Assembly: GCA_024305405.1 (NCBI GenBank)
Contig: JAKNDB010000086.1
Span: forward strand, 1,487,001 to 1,551,000
Length of the DNA stretch: 64,000 nt
DNA from: Dirofilaria immitis
Taxonomy: Eukaryota > Nematoda > Chromadorea > Rhabditida > Onchocercidae
Direction of reading: 5' to 3'
The notes below the pieces were generated by a model. It worked only from the letters and a program-made list of their open reading frames with translations, was not told the DNA's origin and did no database searches. The position numbers were made by a program, and so were the translations under genes. Position 1 is the first letter of the stretch, and each line of letters starts with the position of its first letter. This document shows positions 41,177 through 52,910 of this stretch, piece by piece.

Positions 41177-44100
41177 TTAATACTGTCCTATAGTATCATA
41201 ATGTTGAGGCAATAAAAAACATGAATGAATAAATTTTTGAGCCAAATATGGTATAGGAGCAAGTGAATACGATGGTCCAGAAAAGATTTCCAAATTGGAT
41301 GAAATTTCGGTAGAAACTTTGTCCTTTTCAATTTCTTTCTTATCAGTAGTTAATAACCTGGAGAATGGAGTCTTCTTCGATATTGCATTCATCGTACGTA
41401 TTTGTTTTTGTGCTTCTTCTAGCAATTCCGATTTGGCGATCACTCCATAACCCTGAAATGATTTTTTTAAAAATGGCCATTATGAAAAAAAATTATGGAG
41501 TATCCAATATCCAATTTACAATACATAACACAAAAATATATTATTTTTTGATGAACAACAAAAATCTGCAGAAGATGAAGGAGAGCTTAAATTATGTGAT
41601 AAAATAAACATATATTAATTTTCTATACTTTTTTATGGTAATAACGTAAACCTTTTGATAAGCAGCAACAATTGTAAACATTAGGCCTTCACCAACAGCA
41701 ATAATACTTTCTGGGGTTGAACTTAATTTCCGCTGACACAATAAGGTACCGGATGAGCTATCGATTACAGAAACAACTGTAAAAAGATTTTTATTATGAC
41801 AGTAACAAAATAAAATTCTTGCTATGCACTATTCATTCGGTAGTTTTTCATTATCATTATTCGAATATTACACAAAAAATCAATAATTTTTCAGCAATCT
41901 CATACACGAACCATTCTTATTATATGCAACTGTAAAGTGAGATGTCACAGCGAGTCTCAAATCTGGTTCGCAAACAATCCATAACGTTGCACGCGTGCAT
42001 GTATTCAACGCATAGATACAACTTTTAGATGATATGATAAGTATGTTGGTATTGTTAAGAGTAGCCCACTCTACCGCTGTAAGTTTATCGTTGCCCTGAT
42101 GAACATAAACTACTCGTAAAGATCTTTCTTGTTCTACACACCATAGTACAACAACTCCACCGATCTTCTGACTAATCTGAAAATGGATTGTTTTCAAAAA
42201 TTGGATTTAGCTTTATTGTAACTTAGTCTACTCAAAAGTTTTAGAAGCTTGCTTCAAAATCTTGAAAGTTTCGAATCTAAGAGAAAAGAAAAAGAGACGT
42301 CATGAATCGCAGCGAAATGAGATTTTCGTATCCTTGACATATGCAAAATAGAAACATTCATCCAATGAACTTCATTCGATTTGTACCATTTTTTCTCACC
42401 ACTATTCACTCTTTCCCATGTGCACAAAACTCCCTGAAGTAATTTACCATTAAGTAAGAGTAAAATAATCATTCTTAGTTGGCAAGAAAAAAGATAATAA
42501 TACAAGTATTTTATTCACAACTCATCTTTTATTTTCTTGGAACTTGTATATCGAAAAAATTTCTGAAAATAATCAACCTTATTATCTGCAGTAACGAACA
42601 TATCATAGTCAAGACAAGCTCGGATAAATTTCATAGTTCCACCAACATATACCTCGCAGTATTCTAAAGCAAAAAACCCAAATCTTCATTTCGACGCCAA
42701 AATTGTAATCGATTCTAAAATTTTTCGTTTTTTTTTTTCAGATTAATCTTTATTGGGAGATAGAACAGATCTTATTTTTAATTAAACTGATGATTTTTAA
42801 ATTGATTTATCAAACAGTATTCTATTAAAGCATTAAAAATCTTACAACTGATATATCAAAACCGACATCACAATCAGCGGTTACCATTACTGTCTGTGAT
42901 AATGCAACTTCACAAATGTCTGTGTAACCTGTTGTATCAGAAAAGATATTCTCTCCTTCCACTGGATTTTCCCTTGATACATCAGCCTAAGAAATGAAAC
43001 AATAATGATTTTTGCTGTCTATATTTTTTTCAATTATATTTTGTGATGGAACTATCGAGATTTCAAAAAGCAGGAGAATATGAAGAAATGATTCTTTCGA
43101 GGACAGTTCCCAACATAGAGTTACATTATTGAATACTAAGACATTTTGCAAGTCTTATAATAAATTATTAGTAAAATTAATAAAACAACATTTATAGATA
43201 TACGGAGCAATACTATTTGAGATAATTTATGCCGCCTATAAATCAACTACGGAGAAAAAGAAGATCGCTTAGATGTTTATAATTGTACACGTTAGTTGTA
43301 CACATAGCGATGCCCAAAAGAGATGAAAATTATATATTATCAATCAAGTACCGTTGCAATGGAAATCATAGCAGATGGTACAATCCACTGAACAAATCCA
43401 GGACGTGCACTGTGTACGACATAGTTTGTATAAAGGGGATCTTCCGTGAGAGAAAACAGTGGCTTTTTCGGAGAACAAAGAATTGATTCCATAGAGGAAA
43501 GAACATTCAGTGTTGAATTCAGAATGAAATGTGCTGAGTTATCAGCTAACACAACAGCAACAATAGAACCATCTTCAGAAAGATTAAGCCTTCGAACTGG
43601 TGCTTGCAATCTTGGTAACAGTTGTGGCTTAGCTATCGATTTTAATTCCGAGAGAGCAAATTTTGCTAAAACACCTTCGTCACCAGCAGAAAATAAGGTA
43701 TTAGATTCGGTCAAGGCTAAGCATGGAGCCCATTTATGCCAATGTACTGAGTGACTGAATGTACTGATGCCTTTCCGACTCACGTTATTCCTAAAAAATA
43801 ATTTAAAATCTTGGAAGTAAATTAAAAATATTTGGAAATAATTGCATTTAAAAGGAAAAATAGATAGTATTCACTACTTCTAAAATAAATTTCAGCTAAA
43901 TAAAATCATCGCAGTGAAAATATGATACCATTAATAATGTTTGCACATTATATATGCTTTTATTTCTAAATGAAATAAAAAACGAAGCTATCAACAGATT
44001 TTCTCATCTCGTTCTCCTATTCAAGCTGTGAAATATGCTTTTGTTTTCAGATTCTTATATTCCATATTTTCTATTTGACGAACCATATAAAAACTCGGCC

Positions 44101-45436
44101 AAAGGAAATAGCGGCTGCCACTGTGTCCCCAAGTGCTGTAATACTTGTAAACTCTAACAATGACGAATCCATGAATTCAGCTTTACCAATGTACTTGAAT
44201 CGTTTAACTCCAATCTCACCAAAAGTATAAAGATATACAAAGAGTTTTTCGCAGCACACAAAATAATTAGCCTAAAACAGCAAAGATTACGATACATTCG
44301 TTCGAATTTTCAAATCTTATTTTTTATGAAGTTTACAAAGTTTTATGAGAAACTCCGTATCACATTTATAAAACGAATATTTTAAAAATTTTCATTAACG
44401 ATGTGTAAATTATACTTACCGTGATAGCAAACTGGGAAGATTCAATATTGTAAGGCTCAGTCCGTAAAATTTCCTGTCTTTGCAAAACTTCATTTCCGTT
44501 AATCTTTGTAATAACCATTTCTCTATTCTCATTTTTAGTTACAATCTGAAACACTAAATGAACTGAAAAAACAAATTTGTTTGTTAATAAAATTTTTAAA
44601 TGGGACTAACCAAAGTTGTTTCATTTAAATGCCAAATGTAAAGAGGAGCACAATTCAATTCGCGACAACACAAAATAGTCCATGTATCAGTACTCCAGAT
44701 ATATTCTGTGCCGTTAACAGTATAAGTTATTGCCTAAAATATTTAGTTATTAAACAATAATAATGGTAAGGACAATATTTCACTATAACTACAATTACAA
44801 TATATAAACAAATTAGTTGATGATTGATCTTACAATTGTATTGTTAAAAATTCGTGATCTAAATTTTATAAGAAAAAAAATATATATATATATATATATT
44901 GGACTTTCATTCTATTTGCAAACTCTAAAACTTACTTTACTAGGAAATGCATAATAAAGGCCGACAATTTTTGCAGGATGAGTGAGAAGCTGTTTACGAC
45001 GACCACTTTCTACCTCCACAACTATTACATCGTTATTAGAAACAATGAACGCTTGTCTGAAAAGAAAAATTACTGATAGAAATATTGGCTTCACCTATGC
45101 CATACTTTATGCAATTTACGTCATATCTTATTGAATGAAATCACTAAATTTAGACTTCTTGCGGAACTGTCACATGCTTTTGTAATAAGCGAACTATTAC
45201 GCGAAAAAAAAACAATAGAAATAAAAAGTAGAACGGATCGACTAAATAATAAATAATATGTGTGAAGATGAAAAATCACAACATTTTTAGAGTGAGTAAA
45301 TTTCTATTAATTTTCTCGAAAAAGATGGATTATAGAAACTAAATTTTCATTACCTATTATCAGAACTGAATATTATAGCGATTTCAGTGATGTCAAATCC
45401 AATTCTTCTAGACTCTTCCCAGCTGTTCCAATCCAT
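41177..45436 (-). CDS. WDR75: WD-repeat protein 75 / UTP17 (NAN1), SSU processome subunit
   Basis: Nucleolar WD40 protein of the t-UTP/UtpA complex, needed for pre-rRNA transcription and early 18S processing. Twelve exons on the - strand: 45436-45354, 45056-44936, 44733-44611, 44545-44420, 44271-44084, 43790-43352, 42986-42846, 42714-42578, 42433-42299, 42176-41912, 41776-41652, 41452-41177. The repaired protein is about 719 residues (human 830). Family marks: IIFSSDNRQAFIVSNNDVIV (first blade, like human VFSADSKYIFCVSGDFVKV), RVFIWNN, then the HWH motif in SVHWHKWAPCLALT, NRLQFWRRNEDLG, and VVLWCVEQERSLRVV. The C-terminal tail after the propellers matches the family. One frame break is in exon 8 at the A-run 42671-42676 (+ strand); one base restores exactly 46 codons. 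The ATG follows a GTCAG directly, as for a trans-spliced start. All other phases close without change. Confidence 0.93.
44881..44899. repeat. AT dinucleotide microsatellite in a WDR75 intron
   Basis: Short AT run next to an A-run, in the intron between exons 2 and 3 of WDR75. Confidence 0.85.
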
Positions 45437-45946
45437 CTGACCTTTAACGAAAATGTTTTTACCAACACTTCAAAGATTCGCATAACTGCTGGAGCAAAAC
45501 TCTCGTTATTAAAGTGCTAGAATACATACAGATTTCATCTAAGCGATGACAGTATCTGACATTCATTTCATTATACACAGATCTGATGTTCGAATGGTGA
45601 AATAGCTAATCCTCTCCTAAGCATATTTCAATCAGCAAAATCAATCTTGTCAATTATCCGAAGAAAAAAGGATGAAAGAAATTAGGGAGCGGAGAAGAAA
45701 ATCACCATAGCCAGCCATGAAATACCCAACCTTCAAATTTAATTGAATGTGGGTTAATCAGCGTAGTTCGGTGGTACTGGAGCTTTCCAGATCAATCACG
45801 GGACCTTGATCTCTTTCTCCTTTTGTCTCTTTGTTTCTTTCCTCATTATTCATTTCATTTTTTTCATTGAAATTTCAGATAAATGACGAGTGTTCATGTA
45901 TTCACATTATCAATGTGTTTGTTATAATAATTGATTATATCTATAT
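45437..45946. promoter_or_regulatory. Shared divergent promoter region of WDR75 and the CPTP-like gene
   Basis: About 510 bases separate the two start codons, which point away from each other, so both promoters must lie here if there are no upstream exons. A GC-richer block at 45765-45822 holds two adjacent small hairpins (CTGGAGCTTTCCAG; GATCAA...TTGATC), then a long pyrimidine tract on +. The regulatory role is inferred from position. Confidence 0.45.
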
Positions 45947-47709
45947 ATGGGAGACGAAATGACGAAGGAAGCTGCGACGGGAAGCGACAGATTTGATGTC
46001 GATCTGGTGCTGAACTATTTGGAAAGTCACTTATAGGTGACTGACAATGATATTAGCTTACCATTGTATATTGATGCATATCAACAGATTAACTAGTAAT
46101 ACACTACATTTCGTGTTTTGGTTTAAAGATTTTTTTATTCTGACTAATTATTTTTACAGTGCTTAAAATAGTTAGAACTGGGATTAGGAAGAATGAGTAA
46201 GATTGAAAATTTAGTGCTTCATTGGCTAGAAGTGCATTTTATTAATAGTAATATATAAACAAATGTTTAATTGATTAATTAAAAAGCATTTACATCATGT
46301 TAATCTATTTAATATTCAAAAATAGAAAACCAGTATCGATATTACAAGAATATTTTCATTTTGCCATAAGCAATACAATAAAATACAGCTTAATATTTGT
46401 TGAATCGTAATATCATCTTTCCTTATTGAATATCCTTTTATTCTCCATCTTCATCATGCATGGCCATTGATTTCTTTCTTCAATTGACAAAATTATTAAC
46501 AGCGAATTTAATAGTCTCATTGTTTTCTATTGTATAAAAACAAATTAAGCCATCTATTTCTTTTTACATATCGTTTTGAGTGTTAGCTTGTGATCTAGAA
46601 TGACTCTCATAGTTTATGAATTCCAATTCTCAATCCATTAGTGGTCTACCAACTTTTTTGATAATAAAAATGATTTTTCTTAGCTGCAAGGATAAGAGAA
46701 CATATGACTCGGGAATTTTTGTATAACGAACGAGTAAAATTAATTCTCGTAAATTAGTCTTAATATCTTTATTTCAGCGACGTACATGTATGCCGGAAAA
46801 TATGCTAATTTAGCAGGAAGGAAATCTTTTAGCTTTTCCATTTAAAAATTCCAGCCTTTTAAAGCAATTTTATTCCGGATTTTTATCACTTCTTGATAAA
46901 GGTTTCTTTTGTTGAAAAAGATTTGTTGGAAAAGGAAAAAATTCTGTATGAGTTACATATAGCCGACTCTGCTCATTATGACACCGTGAATAGTATGATG
47001 TCTTGGGAATGCCGTTCAAGCGTACTATCTAAAAAAGTAAGTTATATATAGATTCAATTTTAAAAAATATTTTCCAAGATAAATGTCCATTCTCTTACTC
47101 ATGCTATAAAATTGGAATTTTTTATTGCTATTTGAAGGGTTCGCGAATATTGCTACGATTGGATAGGGCCCTATTATTTATTGTTGACTTCTTGAAGAAT
47201 TTGAAAGATCGCTGTGTAGAAGATCAGGCATTTCAAAACTTTTAAGTTAAAATCCTAGATATAGCCACCAGTAGGGTGAGAAAATGTGTAACACTTAAGT
47301 ATCCAATTAATATAACTTTTATTTAAAGAAAGATGCAATGCAATTCATTTCTATTGAACAGTATTTCCAAATTTTGCTACACTAGCAAAATAGAATAGAA
47401 TGTTTTCATAGAGGCATAGAATTCATTACAAATTATCCATAAACATCTCTTGAATAATTTCAGATTTCAGCTTTATGAGGGGCAAGTTATAATGATACGT
47501 TATCAAAACATCACAGCTGGATTGTTAGGAAACTTGTTGGAGTAGCGATCCCTCTGCTTGTCTCTCGAGATTGTATGTTGAATGCTGTTATAAATGGGAG
47601 AAATCCACAATATGAGCACAAAGTTAAACGAGCAATTACCACGTTTATTAATATTACAGAACAAGTTTTTGATCGCTTACAACAAATTATGAAAACAAAA
47701 ACATTTTAA
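45947..47709 (+). CDS. CPTP-like GLTP-domain lipid transfer protein (disrupted in this sequence)
   Basis: Glycolipid-transfer-protein fold, most like ceramide-1-phosphate transfer protein, a cytosolic carrier of sphingolipids between membranes. Exons: 45947-46095, 46855-47036, 47138-47275, 47471-47709. FDVDLVLNYLESHL, QINYLLKQFYSGFLSLL, VEKDLLEKEKIL, GSRILLRLDRALL and DTLSKHHSWIVRKLVG follow human CPTP in order. The residues that contact the phosphate headgroup in CPTP are kept: the Asp and Lys of DLLEK, both Arg of SRILLR, and the His before SW. Breaks: an in-frame TAG at 46034-46036; two bases short in the T-run 46907-46910; a TAA at 47243-47245 that goes away if the A/T runs around it are each one base short; and one G short in 47479-47482. 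With those additions all exon phases close (about 237 codons), except for the TAG. Either this is a real gene in a poorly resolved stretch or a young pseudogene; the intact binding residues favour the former. Confidence 0.65.
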
Positions 47710-48460
47710 ATCTTTTCTAATATGCTTCAATTTCAAAAGTTTAGAGCGAAATGCACAGCTACCTCGTTTCATTATTAAAACAGAGAATGTTTCTTAAGAA
47801 TTTCGATTTTTATTTTCCACAATTTTAAAGTGAACCTTGTCGTTTACGTATTTTCGTTTATAAATCCCTAACTTATTGTTTATGAAATCCTAATGATCGA
47901 TTTCGTAATATCTACTAAGATTTTGCTGCTGTATAGGTTTTCATGCTTACTCAAACTTTTGTTTGTCTTTTAAAGCAAAATTCAATTCATACAAATTCAT
48001 TCAATTTATTTTGTTCCGAAAATGTTTCAGAATCCAGAAAAATTAAGACAAGATTCTGTTGTCACTCATTTTAGTGTTGTCAGATCTACATATTAGTCTT
48101 TTTCTTAGCGTTTTTGGTGCTCATAATAGAATTTTTTTTTGAAAGAATTCTGTTATGTTTTCAATGTGTCGATGATATCCTATTTCATATCGTTTAAAAA
48201 CATTATTTGCCGGAATTAAGAAGCAAATAAAAGTAAAAAAAAGATGATATTCCTTTTTCTTCATATTTAATACCATTCCTCTGAAATCAACAGCAAATTT
48301 GGAAATAAGATTTTAGATCGAATTTCAAAAATAAAAAAATTACCACATTTGGAGAATGACAAAATAACATTCTGAATCTCGAATTCTAAAACACTGCCTT
48401 TGTCAGTATCATTCTTATCAAGGTATACGTCAAAGGAAGTATCATATTCTACATTACGTT
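47710..48460. other. Convergent intergenic stretch (CPTP-like gene / TAMM41)
   Basis: 750 bases between two 3' ends. No gene is seen. It holds 3' UTR sequence of both neighbours and several A/T runs. Confidence 0.5.
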
Positions 48461-50085
48461 TTAATGGTATAAATATTTCAAAGACTTTAGCATTTTTGTG
48501 ATCTTTGCAAAAGTATATAAAGCTGAGCGCGTGATACCTGCAGAAAACATATTTTTGCAGTTTGTTGTAAAGCAGATCTCCGGACAATATCTTTGATGGC
48601 TACAGCAACAGGTTTCGGTCCATCCATTCGTCGTGCTAGCGAAGCAGCAATTTCTTCTTGAATATAGTAGTAAAGTTTTGGGTTTCTTATTTGCTTCTTT
48701 ATAGCAAATATTTTAGGTAACATTTAAAAAAATACCTATGTCATTCTGCGTCCCATTTCTGCTATTAGTTTTGCGTTGCAAATTCCAAAGCACGTTAAAC
48801 GGTAATTCCAAAATTCGTTTAAAAAATACAGCACTACATCTATCCTAAAGAATCAAGTACTATAAATAACGGGATACACTGTGAGACAACAGCTTCTTTT
48901 TAATTCAGACACTTATCCACTATTTCCCATCTTCATTTTTAAAATAGTAATGATCGGTAATCTTTCATTAATAGCACGAACTTCCGCAATATAATAATAT
49001 TATTCTGAAAGAAACATAATTACTTGTTCGATAATGCAGCCTTGGATAGAAACATCTTTGTCAGCTTTTAAGAGAGGTACGTAGATTTGATTAAGCTGAG
49101 TTTTACTTCCTTCAGCAATTCTTCTGATTTTATTTTTGTCCTCACCGAATAACATTCGAAAATCACCTCGATATGAAAGCGATATGATTTCGTTGTAAAA
49201 TTGCGGAAGTATAAATTTATCCGGTAAAAGTAATAATGCTGCCTGCAAATTGGTGAAATTGTAAATGTAAATTAATTCACAAAATCATGACAGCTGGAAG
49301 GGTTTCTAAAACTCAAAATCAATGTTAAGTTTCAGACCTCCAAAAAAGGAAAAAAAAGGAATTGAAATCTCGCGAAAAAATCAACAACGGTCCACTTACT
49401 TGTGAAGCACTTAAACGATTTTTTTCATAGCAAAACTTATCCTTGGTGAAGGACCAACAAGGTCAACAACATGTTTCTGCAATCTTCCGGCTAAGTACAT
49501 CCACCTCCAATCAATCAAATCCAGTAATAAATCATCGACATCAATTACACAGTATTTTATAAGCTGATTCTAAATTTAAATTGATTATTACAGGAAATCA
49601 GATCAGCAATTTTCCCGAATTTTCCCGAACTGAGTTCAATCCTAGTCGATTTCTGAGTTTTTAGTAAGAACTTATAATGTTTCAAGGTTGTCATTAGTAA
49701 AACACTGCACCATCCACAAATACTGATATAAATTGTTGCAAAAGATTTTAAAATGTTAGAATTTAAACCATATCTGATAGGATACTCGAGTGTTACAGTA
49801 GACTCGAGCAGCATAATTTCTTTGCACTTGCACAATTTTTTGATAGCCCAGACAACGTAATGATGAGTAATGCGTCGGATTCATTTCCAGATTCTGCTTA
49901 TGAAATTGGCTCGAATCTCGCGTTGCAATAATGAAATCGATCATTTTCCCAGATGTATCATCATCATCCTGTGATACCGCACCCGAACCATAGGCACATG
50001 CATATTCAACCGTATCCAATGGCAAAATATTCAAGAAATATTTTAGTTTGTTATTATTTGACGAATCGTCATAAAACTCTCTCAT
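48461..50085 (-). CDS. TAMM41: Phosphatidate cytidylyltransferase, mitochondrial (frame-disrupted in this sequence)
   Basis: Tam41-type CDP-diacylglycerol synthase on the matrix side of the inner membrane. It makes CDP-DAG from phosphatidic acid and CTP, the first committed step to cardiolipin. Exons on -: 50085-49786, 49569-49400, 49242-49024, about 48745-48461. About 325 residues after repair. Marks: YACAYGSGAV (GSG nucleotidyltransferase motif), KMIDFIIATRDSSQFH, THYSSLRCLG, LIKYCVIDVDDLLLDLIDW, MYLAGRLQKHV, AALLLLPDKF, LSYRGDFRMLFGEDKNK and LPKIFAIKKQI. Breaks: 49432-49435, where one base restores SPRISFCYEKNRLSASQ, and 48552-48556, where one base restores the C-terminus KNMFSAGITRSALY. 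The start of exon 4 is uncertain: the acceptor used here (48746) also needs two bases in the T/A runs at 48723-48732. The ATG at 50085 has an in-frame TGA two codons upstream. Confidence 0.9.
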
Positions 50086-51299
50086 TTTTCAACAATTCTG
50101 CAATATTTCGATGCAATCGTGATAATGAATTGTCTCAGTCGTGAAAAGAACCCAACTATTACTGATTCTTACCGGAATTAATACCCTATAAACAGTATGA
50201 ACAAAAAGCTTCAAATTTTACGGAATTGCACTTAGCACAATTTCGCCAATATTCCCCATGCACAGATCCTTCACGTCAGTGTTATCAGTCGTACAAAAAG
50301 CATGTCTTTTGAAAATTTTTACGGAAAGATGTCCTTTGAGCACTTTTGTCCTTTCCTACTTCTAGAAGAATCTCGAAATCATTAACTTTGAAGTTCCGTC
50401 TTTAACTTGATTCTTTTCTCTACCTTCCTTTTGCTTATTCTACAATGCAAATTCATAAGAAATTCACTCCTTATTAGTTCATTTTCCACATATTTTTCAA
50501 CAACAATTTGTCACCTACTTCAATTCGTGTTGAAATTGAAAGCTCATCCACTTCAGTAGAACTCGTACTTAATTCCTTGCATTCTCCTTCAGAAAAAAAG
50601 TATGACACACATAACTGATTTCAAACGTGACAACAAATTTCTATATAAAAGTATTTTGTATTTCTTAGAAACTGTAACATTATTTCAAATGAATCTGAAA
50701 TATAATAAATAAAATAGATACGTATCATTAGACAGAAAAGCCATTTACAAAAACAAATTAAGCCAAGAAAAATTGAATCTATACCAAAACATCTAATAAA
50801 TCAAATAAAAATAAGATCATATATCAACTGTATGATTCAGGTATACATATGGTTAGTATATGATTCAGATACATATATGGTTTACCGAAACAAACATTAT
50901 GGAACATAAAACCATAAAGTGATGCTCCTCCCAATAACTTATAATTTCTTTGAAACACATCATTTTTAGAAAGTATATTTTATTCATGAGCAGAAAATAA
51001 TCATACAGCTGCATATAAATATCTTATTATGGTAGAAGTCTGAAAGTTGAGGTTACAAAAAGCAAATGATCTATTTTTCTTTCTATGATTCTTTTACCAG
51101 TATGTAACCAGTATGTAAATTGAAATTATAAATTTGATTGCCATTTACATCAGAATGACTAAGAATGTACTCAATATTTAATCATCGAAATGTTTTACAT
51201 AATATAAAACAATTTCGAATTGCTGTAGGAATTTAAAATTTTTGTCACTAAAGCAACAATCGCATAAGATGCTTGATATAAACTATGAGAACTAAAAAA
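50086..51299. other. Intergenic stretch between antizyme and TAMM41
   Basis: 1.2 kb separating two genes on the same strand. That is too far for a typical nematode operon, and no gene is seen. Local imperfect duplications occur at about 50825-50880 and 51098-51118. The left end includes TAMM41 5' sequence with an acceptor (ATATTGCAG) about 14 bases before its ATG. Confidence 0.5.
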
Positions 51300-52867
51300 T
51301 TACATATTGTAAACCATTGCAAACACTCCTTGAGGGTCAATACAGGAGGGATATAAATGAGGATGAAGAAGACTGAAGCCCAAATATTTGAAGCAAGATA
51401 CAATCTGAAATAATTCAGATTAGACATAAAAACCAGAAAGACTATGCCACTTGATCTAATATGCAGAAGCACCGTACTGATATATCCTCAATATAAGATA
51501 ACAGAGTTATAATCATCCGAATTAAATCATTACATTTCAAAACTGCTAAACCAAAATGATACAGATAAATAAGAATGATCAACTGGCCAGGAAGATTTTT
51601 ACTGTTCTTATATTATTAAAGAAAAAAGTACTTCTAAATTATCTGTTATAAATAATAAGAAAACCTAACTAACAAAACATTTTAATGAAAGGCAATCTAA
51701 TAGAAATGTACCGTTTCATCGACGCTGATTTTGTTTAGACAGAGCAGGATACGTTTAACTGGCAGATTGTCTTCGCAAAATTCTAACAACGAGACAAATG
51801 CGCCCTTCGATAAATTCCATGTGTTTTGATCAAAAGGTAAAAATATTGCTAATGTACTGCCATCTACCAAGTGGCAACACCAGTCGGATGAAACTTCTGC
51901 AGATATTTCGTTGTTGTTCAGTGTTTTTGGTTTTCAGACATATTGATCTCATCCCTTATATTCAGTCTCACATAGTGATATTTCCTATTAATTCTCTTTG
52001 TTCAATGCTAAACGTCAGTAACTTACACAATTAGTGTTATTAAAATATTTCAAGATGATGACATAAGGGAAGCGCTGAATAACCTACCATTAACAAAACT
52101 TTCCAAAGAATGAAGATGATCGTTATTAAATAAGCTGTCAGTAGGAGCGTCAGGAATAACACTCGAGGCCCACGTGCCCACGTTTACAGCTGAAAACCAG
52201 AAAATGTATGAGATAGTAATAACTACTGAAGACCAGGATTTTTGCAGTTAACAATATAAAAAGAAAAGGATATAACACCGTTAGAACTTACCAGCTGATA
52301 AAACGGGCATATTTCAGATTCGCTTCGATTCTAAGAAATAAAATGTTAAACTAACAACTTCGAGACGACAAGTACCCAACAGTTTAATTAAATCCTCAAA
52401 TCAATGTGATTGTAACAAAGACCCCATCTATTATTGTTCGTATACCTCTACACATTTTGTAAAACAATAAGGACATACAGATAAGAAAATGTTTCAGATG
52501 AAGATGAAATATGATCATGTATGACATTCTATTTCATACTACTGAAGAAATGGAGAGGAAAACGATTATTCTCTTTATCTCATAATTTCTCTTTCCTTCT
52601 CCATAAATGTATATTTTTCTAAAGAACTGCTTGCTTCATGAATGCGAAAAATAATGCGATGTGCTTCTATTAAGATGAAGCGCAGTGAAATATGCTGACA
52701 AGCCTACTTTTTTAAATTGTTACTTTAATTTCGAGAATTTTCTTTAACTTATTACCAAACTTTCCCAGTTCTTAATTTCTTCAAGTACCATGAAAAAATC
52801 ACATGGAACGTGAAACTTACTTCCCACAGAGGAGAGTAAAACAACTGCTCACACCTAATTCCGACAT
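51300..52867 (-). CDS. OAZ: Ornithine decarboxylase antizyme, with programmed +1 frameshift
   Basis: Antizyme binds ornithine decarboxylase, sends it to the proteasome without ubiquitin, and blocks polyamine uptake. Exons on -: 52867-52821, 52330-52292, 52189-52088, 51954-51712, 51404-51300. ORF1 (41 codons, starts MSELGVSSCFTLL) runs through exons 1-3 and ends GLECYS with TCC TGA. Skipping the T continues in the +1 frame as DAPTDSLFNNDHLHSL, matching the CS/DVPHPPL junction of mammalian antizyme. ORF2 then carries SSDWCCHLVDGSTLAIFLPF, GAFVSLLEFCEDNL and KYLGFSLLHPHLYPS, which follow the conserved antizyme domain (LLEFAEEQL, FLGFEIVRPGHPL in human). Total about 178 residues. Exon 4 starts at a weak acceptor, and its first part needs two extra A (the runs at 51924-51928 and 51931-51934 on +), probably sequence errors. 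The shift site itself is not in a homopolymer. Confidence 0.93.
52150..52155 (-). promoter_or_regulatory. Antizyme +1 ribosomal frameshift site (UCC UGA)
   Basis: On the - strand TAT TCC TGA CGC: UCC is the last ORF1 codon and UGA its stop. This is the canonical antizyme shift codon pair; high polyamine raises the share of ribosomes that slip by one base and enter ORF2. ORF1 up to here uses two introns in exact phase with no repair. The downstream frame gives the known post-shift residues. Efficiency and any 3' stimulatory RNA structure cannot be judged here. Confidence 0.9.
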
Positions 52868-52897
52868 ATCGCCACGCTTTCTCGACTTACTCAGCAC

Positions 52898-52910
52898 CTG
52901 AAACAATAAC
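52898..52910 (-). other. Acceptor (likely trans-splice site) of the antizyme mRNA
   Basis: TTATTGTTTCAG then GTGCTGAG, 30 bases before the ORF1 ATG, with no upstream exon seen. A spliced leader added here would make the ORF1 ATG the first start codon of the mRNA. Confidence 0.55.

Noticed and set aside
45947..47709. Calling the CPTP-like gene a plain pseudogene
   Set aside because: Most of its breaks are run-length changes like those in clearly essential genes, and the lipid headgroup residues are intact. Only the TAG remains, so the question is left open.
48267..48587. 106-codon - strand ORF past the TAMM41 C-terminus
   Set aside because: It is the wrong frame of the last TAMM41 exon. With one added base at 48552-48556 the gene ends at 48461 with a family-like C-terminus.
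52150..52155. Antizyme frame change as another sequence error
   Set aside because: TCC TGA CGC is not a homopolymer, ORF1 is in phase over two introns, and the shift codon and the residues after it match the known antizyme junction.
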